Shown here: positions 1 to 8,117 of the stretch, piece by piece
Numbering within the stretch: the first letter of the stretch is position 1
Layout: each line of letters opens with the position of its first letter
Source of the DNA: Plastoroseomonas hellenica
GTDB lineage: Bacteria; Pseudomonadota; Alphaproteobacteria; Acetobacterales; Acetobacteraceae
Reading direction: 5' to 3'
DNA length: 64,000 nt
NCBI RefSeq assembly: GCF_018129085.1
Contig: NZ_JAAGBB010000013.1
Coordinates: 96,615 to 160,614, forward strand
Made by a program: the position numbers and the translations under genes
Notes under the pieces: model-generated
What the model was told of the DNA's origin: nothing
Databases searched by the model: none
The model's input: the letters and a program-made list of their open reading frames with translations, nothing else

Positions 1-452
1 TGATCGCCCAGCACGGCGACGGCGTGATCCCGGAAATCCACTCCAGCACCGAGCGCGCGGCTGCCTTGTCAATCGCCGATTATGCCCGGGCCGAGAACGC
101 CCGCGCCGCCATGTTCCAGCGTCTGATGGATTTCCTGGCCGAGCATGAATGCCTGATCTGCCCGACCGCCATCATGACGCCGTTTCCGGCGGAGTGGCGC
201 CGCGTGGAGCGGCTGGGCGATCACGCCTTCGAATCCTACATCGACTGGATCGCCATCACCTTTACGCTCTCGCTCACGGGATGCCCGATCATCTCCATCC
301 CCTGCGGCTTCACCGCGGGCGGCATGCCGGTCGGGTTGCAGATCCTCGGCCGCCCGCGCAGCGAAGCCACGCTGCTGCGCATGGCCGCCTGGTGCGAGCA
401 GGTCCTGGGCGCGCTCGGCCACAAGCCGATCGATCCCGTCATCCGTTCCTGA
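1..452 (+). CDS. Amidase signature family enzyme, C-terminal fragment (cut by window edge)
   Basis: The reading frame is open to the left edge, so this is the last ~150 residues of a larger protein. The segment has the usual amidase C-terminal pattern: a CLICPT stretch, then a long hydrophobic part ending in GCPIISIPCGF, then GLQILGRPRSEATLLRMA. The Lys/Ser/Ser catalytic core lies upstream and is not visible. It probably hydrolyses an amide bond; the substrate cannot be inferred. The gene ends just before the hairpin array at 461-627 and converges on the TctC-type gene at 627-1634. Confidence 0.85.
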   Translation, partial: IAQHGDGVIPEIHSSTERAAALSIADYARAENARAAMFQRLMDFLAEHECLICPTAIMTPFPAEWRRVERLGDHAFESYIDWIAITFTLSLTGCPIISIPCGFTAGGMPVGLQILGRPRSEATLLRMAAWCEQVLGALGHKPIDPVIRS

Positions 453-460
453 TGGCGGTC

Positions 461-627
461 ATACCAACGGACCGGTCGCTTGACCGGTCCGAGGCCGCGA
501 ATGCGGCCCGCCGCGAGTGCGGCGTCACGCCGCAGGCGTGCTCTCCGCACGTCACGCGAATAGCGTGCTCTTCGCACGACGCCAAGCAAACCGGAGGTTT
601 GCGCCCGGCGCCTGAGGGCGCTGGTAT
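461..627. repeat. Array of at least seven mini-hairpins closed by an outer inverted repeat
   Basis: A 167-bp block between two convergent genes is almost entirely short perfect inverted repeats with 3-5 nt loops. Stems: 469-477/482-490 (GGACCGGTC), 493-498/503-508 (GGCCGC), 509-514/519-524 (CGCCGC), 526-531/535-540 (CACGCC), 553-557/563-567 (CACGC), 586-592/596-602 (GCAAACC) and 608-612/617-621 (GCGCC). ATACCA at 461-466 pairs with TGGTAT at 622-627, enclosing everything like a multibranched RNA. The right end touches the stop codon of the neighbouring gene. It could be a REP/BIME-like element, a bidirectional terminator or a structured RNA. No second copy was seen in the window. Confidence 0.75.
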
Positions 628-1634
628 CAGTCTGCGCGGGCGCCGGAAGCCCGGACCAGCGGAGCCCAATCCCGGACCTCCTCGGCCACATAGGCGGCGA
701 AGCGGTCCGGCGACCAGCCGCGCATGACCGGCGTGCCCATCTCCTCAAGCCGCGCGGCGATGCCGGTGTCGGCCAGCGCGTGCTCGACCGCCGCCGCCAT
801 CCGGTCGACCACCGGGCGCGGCGTCGAGGAGGGGCCGAACAGGCCGAACCAGGAGTAGGCCTTGTAGGGCGGCACCCCGGCCTCCGTCATGGTCGGCACG
901 TCCGGCATCAGGCGGGAACGCTCCTCGGCCGTGACAAAGAGGCATTTCGCCTGCCCGGACTGGTGGTAGGGCAGCAGCAGCCCATAGACATCCTGCACGA
1001 ACTGGATCTCGCCGGTGATCAGCGCATTGATGGTCTGCGATCCCGCGCGATAGGGCACGTGCTCGACCTGCGCGCCGATGCGCGTCGCGAAATTGGCGTT
1101 GGCGAGATGCCCCGTGGAGCCGACGCCATTGGAGCCGTACTGGTACTTGCCGGGATTGGCGCGCAGGGTCTCGATCAACTGCTGCGCGGTGCCGACATTC
1201 CAGCCCGTCGTGGTGATGGCGAGGGTCAGCGGCACGAAGACGGTGGGCGCGATCGCCGCCAGGTCCCGCACGGGATCATAGGGGAGGTTGTGATAGAGCG
1301 CCGCCGCCACGCCGGTGGAGGCGAGGGTCGCGTGCACGAAGGTGTGCCCGTCGGTCGATTTGGCGGTGAAGTCGGTGCCGACGGTGCTGCCGCCGCCGGC
1401 GCGGTTCTCGATGACGATCGGACGTCCGAGGAAGGCGCTCATCCGCGGCGCCATGATGCGCATGATGAGGTCGGTGCTGCCGCCGGGACCATAGGGAACG
1501 ACGAGCCGGATCGGCTGCGACGGCCAGGGTCCCTGCGCGCGCAGCACCGTCGGCATCGCCAGGGCGGCGACCGGCAAGGCCAGGAGGCCGCGCCTGCTTG
1601 GCGCGATGGCCGCATTCCGGAACTCGTGACGCAT
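627..1634 (-). CDS. Bug/TctC-type tripartite tricarboxylate transporter receptor
   Basis: This 335-residue protein starts at the ATG at 1634, because that start gives a proper export signal (SRRGLLALP, hydrophobic core, then LRAQ at about residue 34); the frame is open further upstream but encodes nothing signal-like. The mature part has the family hallmarks: IRLVVPYGPGGSTD, then VIENRAGGG, then HVPYR and FGLFGPSSTPRP. Such proteins bind carboxylates or small organic molecules in the periplasm. No TctA/TctB membrane partners are nearby. It is the last gene of the hydantoinase operon, 80 bp after the FAD oxidase, so it probably captures a related substrate. Confidence 0.9.
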   Translation of the reverse strand: MRHEFRNAAIAPSRRGLLALPVAALAMPTVLRAQGPWPSQPIRLVVPYGPGGSTDLIMRIMAPRMSAFLGRPIVIENRAGGGSTVGTDFTAKSTDGHTFVHATLASTGVAAALYHNLPYDPVRDLAAIAPTVFVPLTLAITTTGWNVGTAQQLIETLRANPGKYQYGSNGVGSTGHLANANFATRIGAQVEHVPYRAGSQTINALITGEIQFVQDVYGLLLPYHQSGQAKCLFVTAEERSRLMPDVPTMTEAGVPPYKAYSWFGLFGPSSTPRPVVDRMAAAVEHALADTGIAARLEEMGTPVMRGWSPDRFAAYVAEEVRDWAPLVRASGARAD

Positions 1635-1714
1635 GCTCTCGTCGCCTCTTCTGCTGGTAGGAAAGCCGCGCTGGCGTCTTTGTTCGTTGGGCCCATGGCC
1701 GTTGCAATAGTCTC

Positions 1715-3043
1715 TCAGGCGCGGCGGCGATCCGCCCAATCCCGCACCTGGTAATAGGTGCCGACGACGGGGATGAACCAGGGTACGCCGTGATAGAGGG
1801 GGTGGGTCGGCGCGCCGCCGGTGTCGAAGGCATTCACCGGCGCGGAGCCGCCCTCGATGATCTTGCGGGCGATGCCGTGGCCCAGCCAGTTCATCATCAC
1901 GATGCCGCTGCCGTTGCAGCCCATCGCGTAGTGGATGCCGTCGTGCTGGCCGATATGCGGCACATAGTCGAAGGACACAGCGACCTTGCCGCCCCAGCTA
2001 TTGGTGATCCTGACACCCGCGAGCTCCGGGAAGCGCTCGGTCATCAGGCGATGCAGAATGGCGGCGGTCACCCGCTCCTCCGCCGGGAAGAAGCGGGCGC
2101 GGCCGCCGAACAGCAGCCGGGTACCGTCGGGTGACAGGCGATAGTGGTTCACCACCCGCCGGGTTTCGGAGACGGCGCGGTCGCGCGGCATGATGCGCTG
2201 CGCCAGGCCCGCCGGCAGCGCCTCCGTCGCGATCATGTGGGTGGTCACCGGCAGCGCGCGGCGGCGCAGCGCCGGGATCAGCGGGCCGGTATAGCCGTTC
2301 GTGGCGATCACCACCTGGTCGGCGCGCACCGTGCCGCGCGGCGTGCGCACCTGCCAGCCGCCCGGCACCCGCTCGATCGCCTGTACCGGCGTCATGCCAT
2401 GGGCGCGGGCGCCGGCCGCGCGCGCCGCGGCCAGCAGCCCGCCAAACAGCTCGGCCGGCTGCAGATGCCCGCCGCGCCTGATCAGCACGCCGCCGGCATA
2501 GAAATCACTGCCGATCTCCGCGCGCATCGCCTCGCGCGAGATCATGCTCGCCTCGGCACCCGCATGGGTGTTGAGGTCGTCCAGGCGGGCCTCCCAGCTC
2601 TTGCGGTGCGCCGGCGTCCATAACGCGGTCAAGCGGCCGGAGAGGCGCCAGCCGCAGCGGATCTGGTGCCGCTCGATCGTGGCCTCCAGATGCCGCATCG
2701 CGGCGGCGGCATCGCGCAGCAGGGCGTGGCGGCGCTCGACGGCGGCGCTGCGCGCGATCGCATTGCCCCCGCCCGGCGTCTTGCCGACATTGGCCCCGCC
2801 GGTGACCTGCCCGCCGGAGCGGCTGCTCGCACCCCAGCCGAGGCGCTCCGCGTCCAGCACCAGAACGTCGCGCCCGTGTTCCGCCAAGGTCAGCGCGCAA
2901 TGGACACCGGCGTAGCCGGCGCCGACCACGAGCACGTCGACCGCCTGGGGCAGCTCGGCGGGCGGATCCTCGGGCGGGGTGAAGCCGTCCCACCACCAGG
3001 GCGTGGTGCGGAAGCCCTCCGCGAAGACGGCGTCGCTGGCCAT
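1715..3043 (-). CDS. FAD-dependent amine/amino-acid oxidase (DAO family)
   Basis: A 442-residue DAO-fold oxidoreductase. The FAD-binding dinucleotide motif GAGYAG is at residues 41-46, and the C-terminal FAD closure is visible around GCNGSGIVMMNWLGHGIA. The N-terminal WWWDGF...PPAELPQAVDVLVVGAGYAG pattern resembles gamma-glutamylputrescine oxidase (PuuB) and related secondary-amine oxidases. The ATG at 3043 follows the hydantoinase B stop codon by 5 nt, with GGAG inside that stop region, so the two are translationally coupled. In this operon it may oxidise the amine or N-methyl amino acid released by ring opening; that is inference. Confidence 0.88.
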   Translation of the reverse strand: MASDAVFAEGFRTTPWWWDGFTPPEDPPAELPQAVDVLVVGAGYAGVHCALTLAEHGRDVLVLDAERLGWGASSRSGGQVTGGANVGKTPGGGNAIARSAAVERRHALLRDAAAAMRHLEATIERHQIRCGWRLSGRLTALWTPAHRKSWEARLDDLNTHAGAEASMISREAMRAEIGSDFYAGGVLIRRGGHLQPAELFGGLLAAARAAGARAHGMTPVQAIERVPGGWQVRTPRGTVRADQVVIATNGYTGPLIPALRRRALPVTTHMIATEALPAGLAQRIMPRDRAVSETRRVVNHYRLSPDGTRLLFGGRARFFPAEERVTAAILHRLMTERFPELAGVRITNSWGGKVAVSFDYVPHIGQHDGIHYAMGCNGSGIVMMNWLGHGIARKIIEGGSAPVNAFDTGGAPTHPLYHGVPWFIPVVGTYYQVRDWADRRRA

Positions 3044-3048
3044 GGCGC

Positions 3049-5046
3049 TCACTCCGCCGCCATGCGCCGCGCGGCGAGGGCGCGGAGCTGCGGCAAGCTC
3101 GCGAAGAGCTGGTCCCAGGCGGCGCGCACCGCGGCCGCGCCACCGCGCTCGACCGTCACCGTCTCCATCAGGCGGCGCTTCACGAAATGGCGCCAATGGA
3201 CCGGCAGGTCAGCCAGGATCTCCGTCAGCGCGCCATAGGCGTCCTTGTCCCAGATGCGCTCGAAGGCCTCGCGTTCCGGCCCGAAGCCGAAATGCGGGAG
3301 AGGGGCATTGCTCCGGCGTTTGGCACGCAGGACCTCCGTTGCCACCTCGTCCAGCGCCTCGCCGCGGATGACCACGCCGTAATCGGCCTCCGCCGCGTCC
3401 TGCGTGACATAGCCACAGACGACGTCGCGCAGCACGCGCGCGGGCTCGCGTTCCAGCGGATCGCCGCGCCCGCCGCCGCCGGGGGAGGTGATGGAGACGA
3501 TATCGCCTGGGTTGGCGTTGAAGGTATCGACGTTGTTCAGCACGCGCTCATGTGGTTGGCCGGGATTGAGCAGCATGCGCGACGGCGCGCCGGGGCCGCC
3601 GCCGAGGATGCCCCAGGCGCGGAAGCGGCAGCGGTCGCGGTTGCGGGCGGTGATGCGGGTATTGGGCGTGAAGGCCTCGAACTCCATCTTGGTGGCGAGG
3701 CCGCCGCGCCAGCGCCCGGCACCGCCGGTGCCGGAGGCGAGGCCGTAATGGCGGAAGCGGATCGGCACCTCGGCCTCGGTGATCTCGATGGGGGTGTTCT
3801 TGAGATAGGCGGCATCGGCGCCCGATCCGTCGGTGCCGTCGCCATGCGGCATGCCGCCGCCGCCGCCGACCACCGGGTTGATGGCGGCGATCATCGCCTC
3901 CCCGGTGCGGTCGTCATGGGTCATGACGTTGACGATGGAGGAGGAGCCGGCGGGTGCGGCCGGCATCCGCTCCGGCATCGCCAGGCCGAAGACGCCGAAC
4001 ATCAGGCTGCGCAGCCTCGCGCAGGTGAGCGACCGCATGCCGACCGCGGCCGGGAAGGACGGGTTCACCACCGTGCCTTCCGGCAGGATGCAGGTGAAGG
4101 GCCGCGTCAACCCGTAGTTCAGCATGAGGTTCGGGTTGAGCGAGAAGAGCACGTAATAGACGCCGACCAGCATCAGCGTGTGGCGCGGGTTGCCCCCCGT
4201 GGGCACGTTGAGCGAGGAGGTGAGCTGCGGATCACTGCCGGTGAAGTCGAGCTCCGCCGCATCGCCCCGGATGCGCAGCGTCACGGCGAGCCGCGCCGGA
4301 TGACCATCCGGCCCATCTTCATCCGCGAAATCGGAGAAGAAGTAGTCGCCATCGGGGATGGAGCGCAGGATCTCCCGCGCCTGGTGCTCCGCATAATCCT
4401 GCAGGTCGGACAGGCCCTGGACCAGCGTTTCCGTCCCGAAGCGTGCGATCATCTCGCGCAGCTTGCGCTCCCCGGTGTTCAGCGCGCCGACGAAGGCCTT
4501 CAAATCGCCGAGGTTCTGCTCGGGCTTGCGCACGTTCAGCAGCATCACGTCGAGAAGCTGCTGGTTCAGCACGCCTTCGCGGTAGAGGAAGGACGGGCGG
4601 AAGCGGATGCCCTCCTGATGCACCTCGGTCAGCGCGCGGGAGAGGCTGGCCGGCACGGCGCCGCCCATATCGGTGTTGTGGATATGGCCGGAGACGAAGC
4701 AGACCAGCTTGCCGTCGTGGAAGATCGGCTTCCACATGTGCAGGTCCGGCACATGGGTGGAGAGGAAGCCGGAATAGGGATCGTTGGTGAAGGCGATGTC
4801 GCCCGGCCGGTAATCCTCCAGCATCGCGATGGCCTTCCCGTAGTTCAGCCCGGGATACCAGGTGGCGCCGAGGTCCATCGGGACGCCGACCGTATGCCCG
4901 GCCGCGTCCAGGACCTGGATGGTGAAGTCCTCAGTCTCCTTCACGAAGGTCGAATGCGCGGTGCGGTACAATGTGTAGGCCATGTTCTCCGCCGCGGCGC
5001 GGCAGTGATTGGCCAGGATCTGCAGGGTGACCTTGTCGATCGCCAT
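3049..5046 (-). CDS. hyuB: Hydantoinase B / 5-oxoprolinase C-terminal family subunit
   Basis: A 665-residue HyuB-family protein starting MAIDKVTLQILANHCRAA. Family marks include FTNDPYSGFLSTHVPDLHMWKPIF, a glycine-rich NPVVGGGGGMPHGDGTDG segment and a C-terminal SPGGGGRGDP motif. With HyuA it forms an ATP-dependent amidohydrolase that opens cyclic imides such as hydantoins, N-methylhydantoin or 5-oxoproline. The start lies 5 nt after the hyuA stop codon and uses the GGAG at the end of hyuA. Length and motifs look intact. Family is certain; the ring substrate is unknown. Confidence 0.93.
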   Translation of the reverse strand: MAIDKVTLQILANHCRAAAENMAYTLYRTAHSTFVKETEDFTIQVLDAAGHTVGVPMDLGATWYPGLNYGKAIAMLEDYRPGDIAFTNDPYSGFLSTHVPDLHMWKPIFHDGKLVCFVSGHIHNTDMGGAVPASLSRALTEVHQEGIRFRPSFLYREGVLNQQLLDVMLLNVRKPEQNLGDLKAFVGALNTGERKLREMIARFGTETLVQGLSDLQDYAEHQAREILRSIPDGDYFFSDFADEDGPDGHPARLAVTLRIRGDAAELDFTGSDPQLTSSLNVPTGGNPRHTLMLVGVYYVLFSLNPNLMLNYGLTRPFTCILPEGTVVNPSFPAAVGMRSLTCARLRSLMFGVFGLAMPERMPAAPAGSSSIVNVMTHDDRTGEAMIAAINPVVGGGGGMPHGDGTDGSGADAAYLKNTPIEITEAEVPIRFRHYGLASGTGGAGRWRGGLATKMEFEAFTPNTRITARNRDRCRFRAWGILGGGPGAPSRMLLNPGQPHERVLNNVDTFNANPGDIVSITSPGGGGRGDPLEREPARVLRDVVCGYVTQDAAEADYGVVIRGEALDEVATEVLRAKRRSNAPLPHFGFGPEREAFERIWDKDAYGALTEILADLPVHWRHFVKRRLMETVTVERGGAAAVRAAWDQLFASLPQLRALAARRMAAE

Positions 5047-5051
5047 GGCTC

Positions 5052-7094
5052 TCACTCCGCCACGTCAAGGAGGATGTTGCCCATCGCATCGACATGGGCG
5101 GCGAAGCCGGGCGGGATGCAGCTCGTGGTGTCGTCCTGCGCCACCACGCAGGGGCCGGCGAAGTGCTGCCCGGCGGCGAGGGCGGCGCGGCGATAGAGGG
5201 GCACCTCATGCCAGCCCGCATCGAAGAAGACCCGCAGCATCCGCTCCGGCACCGCATCGCCATCGCCGCGCGGCGGGGGCTGCATGGCGGGGCGTGGCGG
5301 GCTGCCCGCCATCACCAGGCGCAGATTGACGATCTGCGCCGGCGCCTCGCGGTCGGCGAAATCGTAGATCGCCTCATGCGCCGCGTGGAAGGCATCCGCG
5401 ATGGCCACGGTGTCACCCGCCTTCACCGCGGCATCCGGCAGCGCCACCTCGATCTCGAAGGACTGGCCGCGATACCGCATGTCGGCGAACCAGGTGGCCT
5501 GGGCCGGACCTGCGAAGCGCTGCTCCTCGCGTAGCCAGGTGAGGCCGAGCGCTTCGAGCGACACCGCCTCGCGCGCGATGCGTGGGCCTTCGGCAGGCTC
5601 GGCATCGGCGAAGAGGGTGCGGATGAAGTCGTTGCGGATATCCGCGACCAGCCCGCCAAGCGCGCTGACCACGCCGGGCCGCGCCGGCACCATCACCCGG
5701 CGCATGCCGAGCTCGCGGGCCAGGAAGCAGCCGAGCATCGGCCCGGCGCCGCCGAAGGTCAGCAGGGCGAAGTCGCGGGGATCGACGCCGGACCGCGCCA
5801 CCAGCTTGTTCACCTCGACGAACATGCCGGAGATGGCGATCCGGATGATGGCTTCCGCCGCCGCCTCCGCGCTGAGGCCCATGGGCTTCGCCACCGTCTC
5901 GATCGCCGCGCGCGCCAGCGCCGGATCGGGGCGCAGCGCGCCATAGGCGAGCTCGTGCTGGCCGAGAAAGCCGCAGACCGTGAAGGCATCGGTGATGGTC
6001 GGCCGCGTGCCGCCACGCCCGTAGCAGGCCGGGCCGGGGTCGGAGCCGGCGCTTTCGGGGCCGACCTTCAGCACGCCAAAATCATCGACCCAGGCGATGG
6101 AGCCGCCGCCATCGCCGATCGAGGTGACCGAGACGGTCGGGATGTAGAGCGGCAGGTCGCCGATCTTCTCGCCGAGGCCGTATTGCGGCTGGCCATCGAC
6201 GATCAGCGCCACATCCGCGCTGGTGCCCCCGATGTCGAGGGTGATGACGTGATCCTGCCGGGCCTGGCGCGCCAGGAACGCCGCGCCGATGACGCCGGAC
6301 GCGGTGCCGGAGAGCACCATGCTCACGCAGTTCCGCTTGCCCAGTGCCGCCGACATGATGCCGCCATTCGATTTGGTGATCAGCGGCTCCGCCGGCACGC
6401 CGCGCGCCTTCAGCCCGCCGATCAGGTTGTCGAGGTAGTCGCGCACCTTGGGGTGGACATAGCCGTTGATCAGCGCCGTGGTGGTCCGTTCATACTCGCG
6501 GATCACCGGCCAGACCTCGGTGGAGCGGAAGACGAAGAGCTCCGGCGCCACGCGCTCCGCGATCGCCGTCGCGCGTTCCTCATGGGCCGAGTTGCGATAA
6601 GCGTTGAGGAGGGAGACGATGATCCCGTCCACGCCCTTCGCTTGCGCTGCCTTGACGGCACGCACCACGCTCTCCTCGTCGAGCGGCGCCTCTTCTTCGC
6701 CATCGGCCAGGATGCGGCCGGTGACGCCGAAGACGCAGTCGCGGGACACCAACGGCGCGCCGCGGCGGGAAAAGAGGCTGTAGGCCTCCGGCATGCGGAG
6801 CCGCGCCAGCTCCACGACATCCTCGAATCCGGCGGTCGCCAGCATCGCGAGCCGCGCGCCCTTGCGCTGGATGACCGTGTTGATGCCGACCGTCGTGCCA
6901 TGGACGAAGCTCGTGATCTGCTCCGGTTCGGCGCCATGCCGCTCCCGCAGGATCTCGAGGCCGCGCAGCAGCTCGGCGCCGGGGGTCGCCGGCGTGGTCA
7001 GGACCTTCAGGCTGTGCAGCTCAGCCGTGTCCTCGTTCCACAGACAGAAGTCGATGAAGGTGCCGCCGATATCGACGCCGACGCGAAAGCTCAT
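5052..7094 (-). CDS. hyuA: Hydantoinase A / 5-oxoprolinase N-terminal family subunit
   Basis: A 680-residue HyuA-family protein. The start at 7094 places GVDIGGTFIDF at residues 6-16, as expected for the N-terminal phosphate-binding motif of this actin/hexokinase-like ATPase. A second phosphate motif, LDIGGTSADVAL, is near residue 287-297, and HGTTVGINTVI is at about 65-75. It should bind and hydrolyse ATP to activate a cyclic imide for opening with HyuB. It is the first gene of the operon hyuA-hyuB-oxidase-TctC. The 124-bp gap to the divergent LysR gene holds a LysR-type dyad. Confidence 0.93.
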   Translation of the reverse strand: MSFRVGVDIGGTFIDFCLWNEDTAELHSLKVLTTPATPGAELLRGLEILRERHGAEPEQITSFVHGTTVGINTVIQRKGARLAMLATAGFEDVVELARLRMPEAYSLFSRRGAPLVSRDCVFGVTGRILADGEEEAPLDEESVVRAVKAAQAKGVDGIIVSLLNAYRNSAHEERATAIAERVAPELFVFRSTEVWPVIREYERTTTALINGYVHPKVRDYLDNLIGGLKARGVPAEPLITKSNGGIMSAALGKRNCVSMVLSGTASGVIGAAFLARQARQDHVITLDIGGTSADVALIVDGQPQYGLGEKIGDLPLYIPTVSVTSIGDGGGSIAWVDDFGVLKVGPESAGSDPGPACYGRGGTRPTITDAFTVCGFLGQHELAYGALRPDPALARAAIETVAKPMGLSAEAAAEAIIRIAISGMFVEVNKLVARSGVDPRDFALLTFGGAGPMLGCFLARELGMRRVMVPARPGVVSALGGLVADIRNDFIRTLFADAEPAEGPRIAREAVSLEALGLTWLREEQRFAGPAQATWFADMRYRGQSFEIEVALPDAAVKAGDTVAIADAFHAAHEAIYDFADREAPAQIVNLRLVMAGSPPRPAMQPPPRGDGDAVPERMLRVFFDAGWHEVPLYRRAALAAGQHFAGPCVVAQDDTTSCIPPGFAAHVDAMGNILLDVAE

Positions 7095-7190
7095 GCCGTA
7101 CCGCATCCCATTCCGTGCCCTGACCGGGCGCAACGGCTGCCGATTATGGGCATGGAAGGCTGGTGATCCACACCAGATTTGGCGCAATGT

Positions 7191-7207
7191 CATATCCTGC
7201 GGTTATG
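7191..7207. promoter_or_regulatory. LysR-type operator between hyuA and the LysR gene
   Basis: CATA-N9-TATG forms a perfect dyad containing the classic LysR T-N11-A core with ATA/TAT arms. It ends 11 bp before the LysR start codon at 7219 and lies 97 bp upstream of hyuA. A regulator bound here could repress its own gene and control the divergent operon. Confidence 0.55.
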
Positions 7208-7218
7208 GGATTCGCGGG

Positions 7219-8106
7219 ATGAACGCGCGCCAGATCGAGATCTTCCACGCCGTGATGCGCATGCGCAGCGTCACCGGTGCAGCCGCCTTCCTCGGCATCT
7301 CCCAGCCCGCGGTGAGCAAATCGCTGAAGCAGGCCGAGGATGGCATCGGCTTTCCGCTGTTCCGCACCGTGAAGGGGCGGCTGCTGCCGACCGCGGAAGC
7401 CGAGCGCCTGCTGCCCGATGCCGAGCGCATCCTGCGCGACGTCGCCGCCTTCACCCGGCTCACCGGCGAGATCAGCACGGGCGGCGCGGGCCTGGTGCGT
7501 GTCACCGCCTCCTCGTCCCTTTCCACCGCCCTGATGCCGCGCGCGGTGGCGCGATTCCAGCGCAGCCATCCGCTGGTTCGAGTCTCCTCCCATCTGCTGC
7601 CCGCCCGGGACGCGGCGGAGACGGTGCTGGCGGGTCAGGCCGATCTCGGCCTCTGTCTCTCGCCGGCGGCGATCCCGGGGCTCGCGGTGCGCAGCCTGCC
7701 GGGGCCGCGGATGATCGTGATCGCCCCGGAAGGTCATGCGCTGCTGCGCCGCCGCGTTGTGCAGCCGACCGACATCGCGCCCTATCCGCTCGTCTCCTTC
7801 GGGCAGGAGACCTATTTCGGGCAGGTCCTGGACGAGACCTTTGCCGCCGCGGGGCTGAAGCGGGAAGTGGCGCTGCAGGTGACGATGAGCATCTCCGCCG
7901 CCTGCCATGTGCGCGCCGGTGCCGGCGTCGCGATCGTGGATGGTTTCACGCGCCAGCTCGGCCTGGCCGGGCTCGGCTGGCGGCCCTTCGTGCCCACGAT
8001 CCTGCTGCCGGTGACCCTGATGACGCAGGAGACGCGGGCCGTGCCCCAACTCGCCGCTGCCTTCGCCCAGGCGCTGGCGGCGGAGCTCGAGGATATGGCG
8101 GCATGA
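7219..8106 (+). CDS. LysR-family transcriptional regulator of the hydantoinase operon
   Basis: A 295-residue LysR regulator. The winged HTH covers about residues 1-60 (MNARQIEIFHAVMRMRSVTGAAAFLGISQPAVSKSLKQ, then FPLFRTVKGRLLPTAEA), followed by a periplasmic-binding-protein-like effector domain. The ATG at 7219 is chosen because the HTH begins immediately. It is divergent from hyuA and its likely operator is at 7191-7207. It converges tail to tail with the gamma-glutamyltransferase gene, 11 bp apart. The likely inducer is a substrate or product of the hydantoinase pathway. Confidence 0.9.
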   Translation: MNARQIEIFHAVMRMRSVTGAAAFLGISQPAVSKSLKQAEDGIGFPLFRTVKGRLLPTAEAERLLPDAERILRDVAAFTRLTGEISTGGAGLVRVTASSSLSTALMPRAVARFQRSHPLVRVSSHLLPARDAAETVLAGQADLGLCLSPAAIPGLAVRSLPGPRMIVIAPEGHALLRRRVVQPTDIAPYPLVSFGQETYFGQVLDETFAAAGLKREVALQVTMSISAACHVRAGAGVAIVDGFTRQLGLAGLGWRPFVPTILLPVTLMTQETRAVPQLAAAFAQALAAELEDMAA

Positions 8107-8117
8107 GCAGGTGGCGG

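Noticed and set aside
461..627. CRISPR array
   Set aside because: The units are short hairpins of different sequence with no regular repeats and spacers.
3187..5196. 669-residue plus-strand frame opposite hyuB
   Set aside because: It is the antisense of hyuB, rich in Arg, Gly, Ala and His, with no family motif; a shadow caused by high GC.
627..7094. Creatinine/N-methylhydantoin pathway
   Set aside because: HyuAB and an amine oxidase fit, but no N-carbamoylsarcosine amidohydrolase or creatinine deaminase gene is present.
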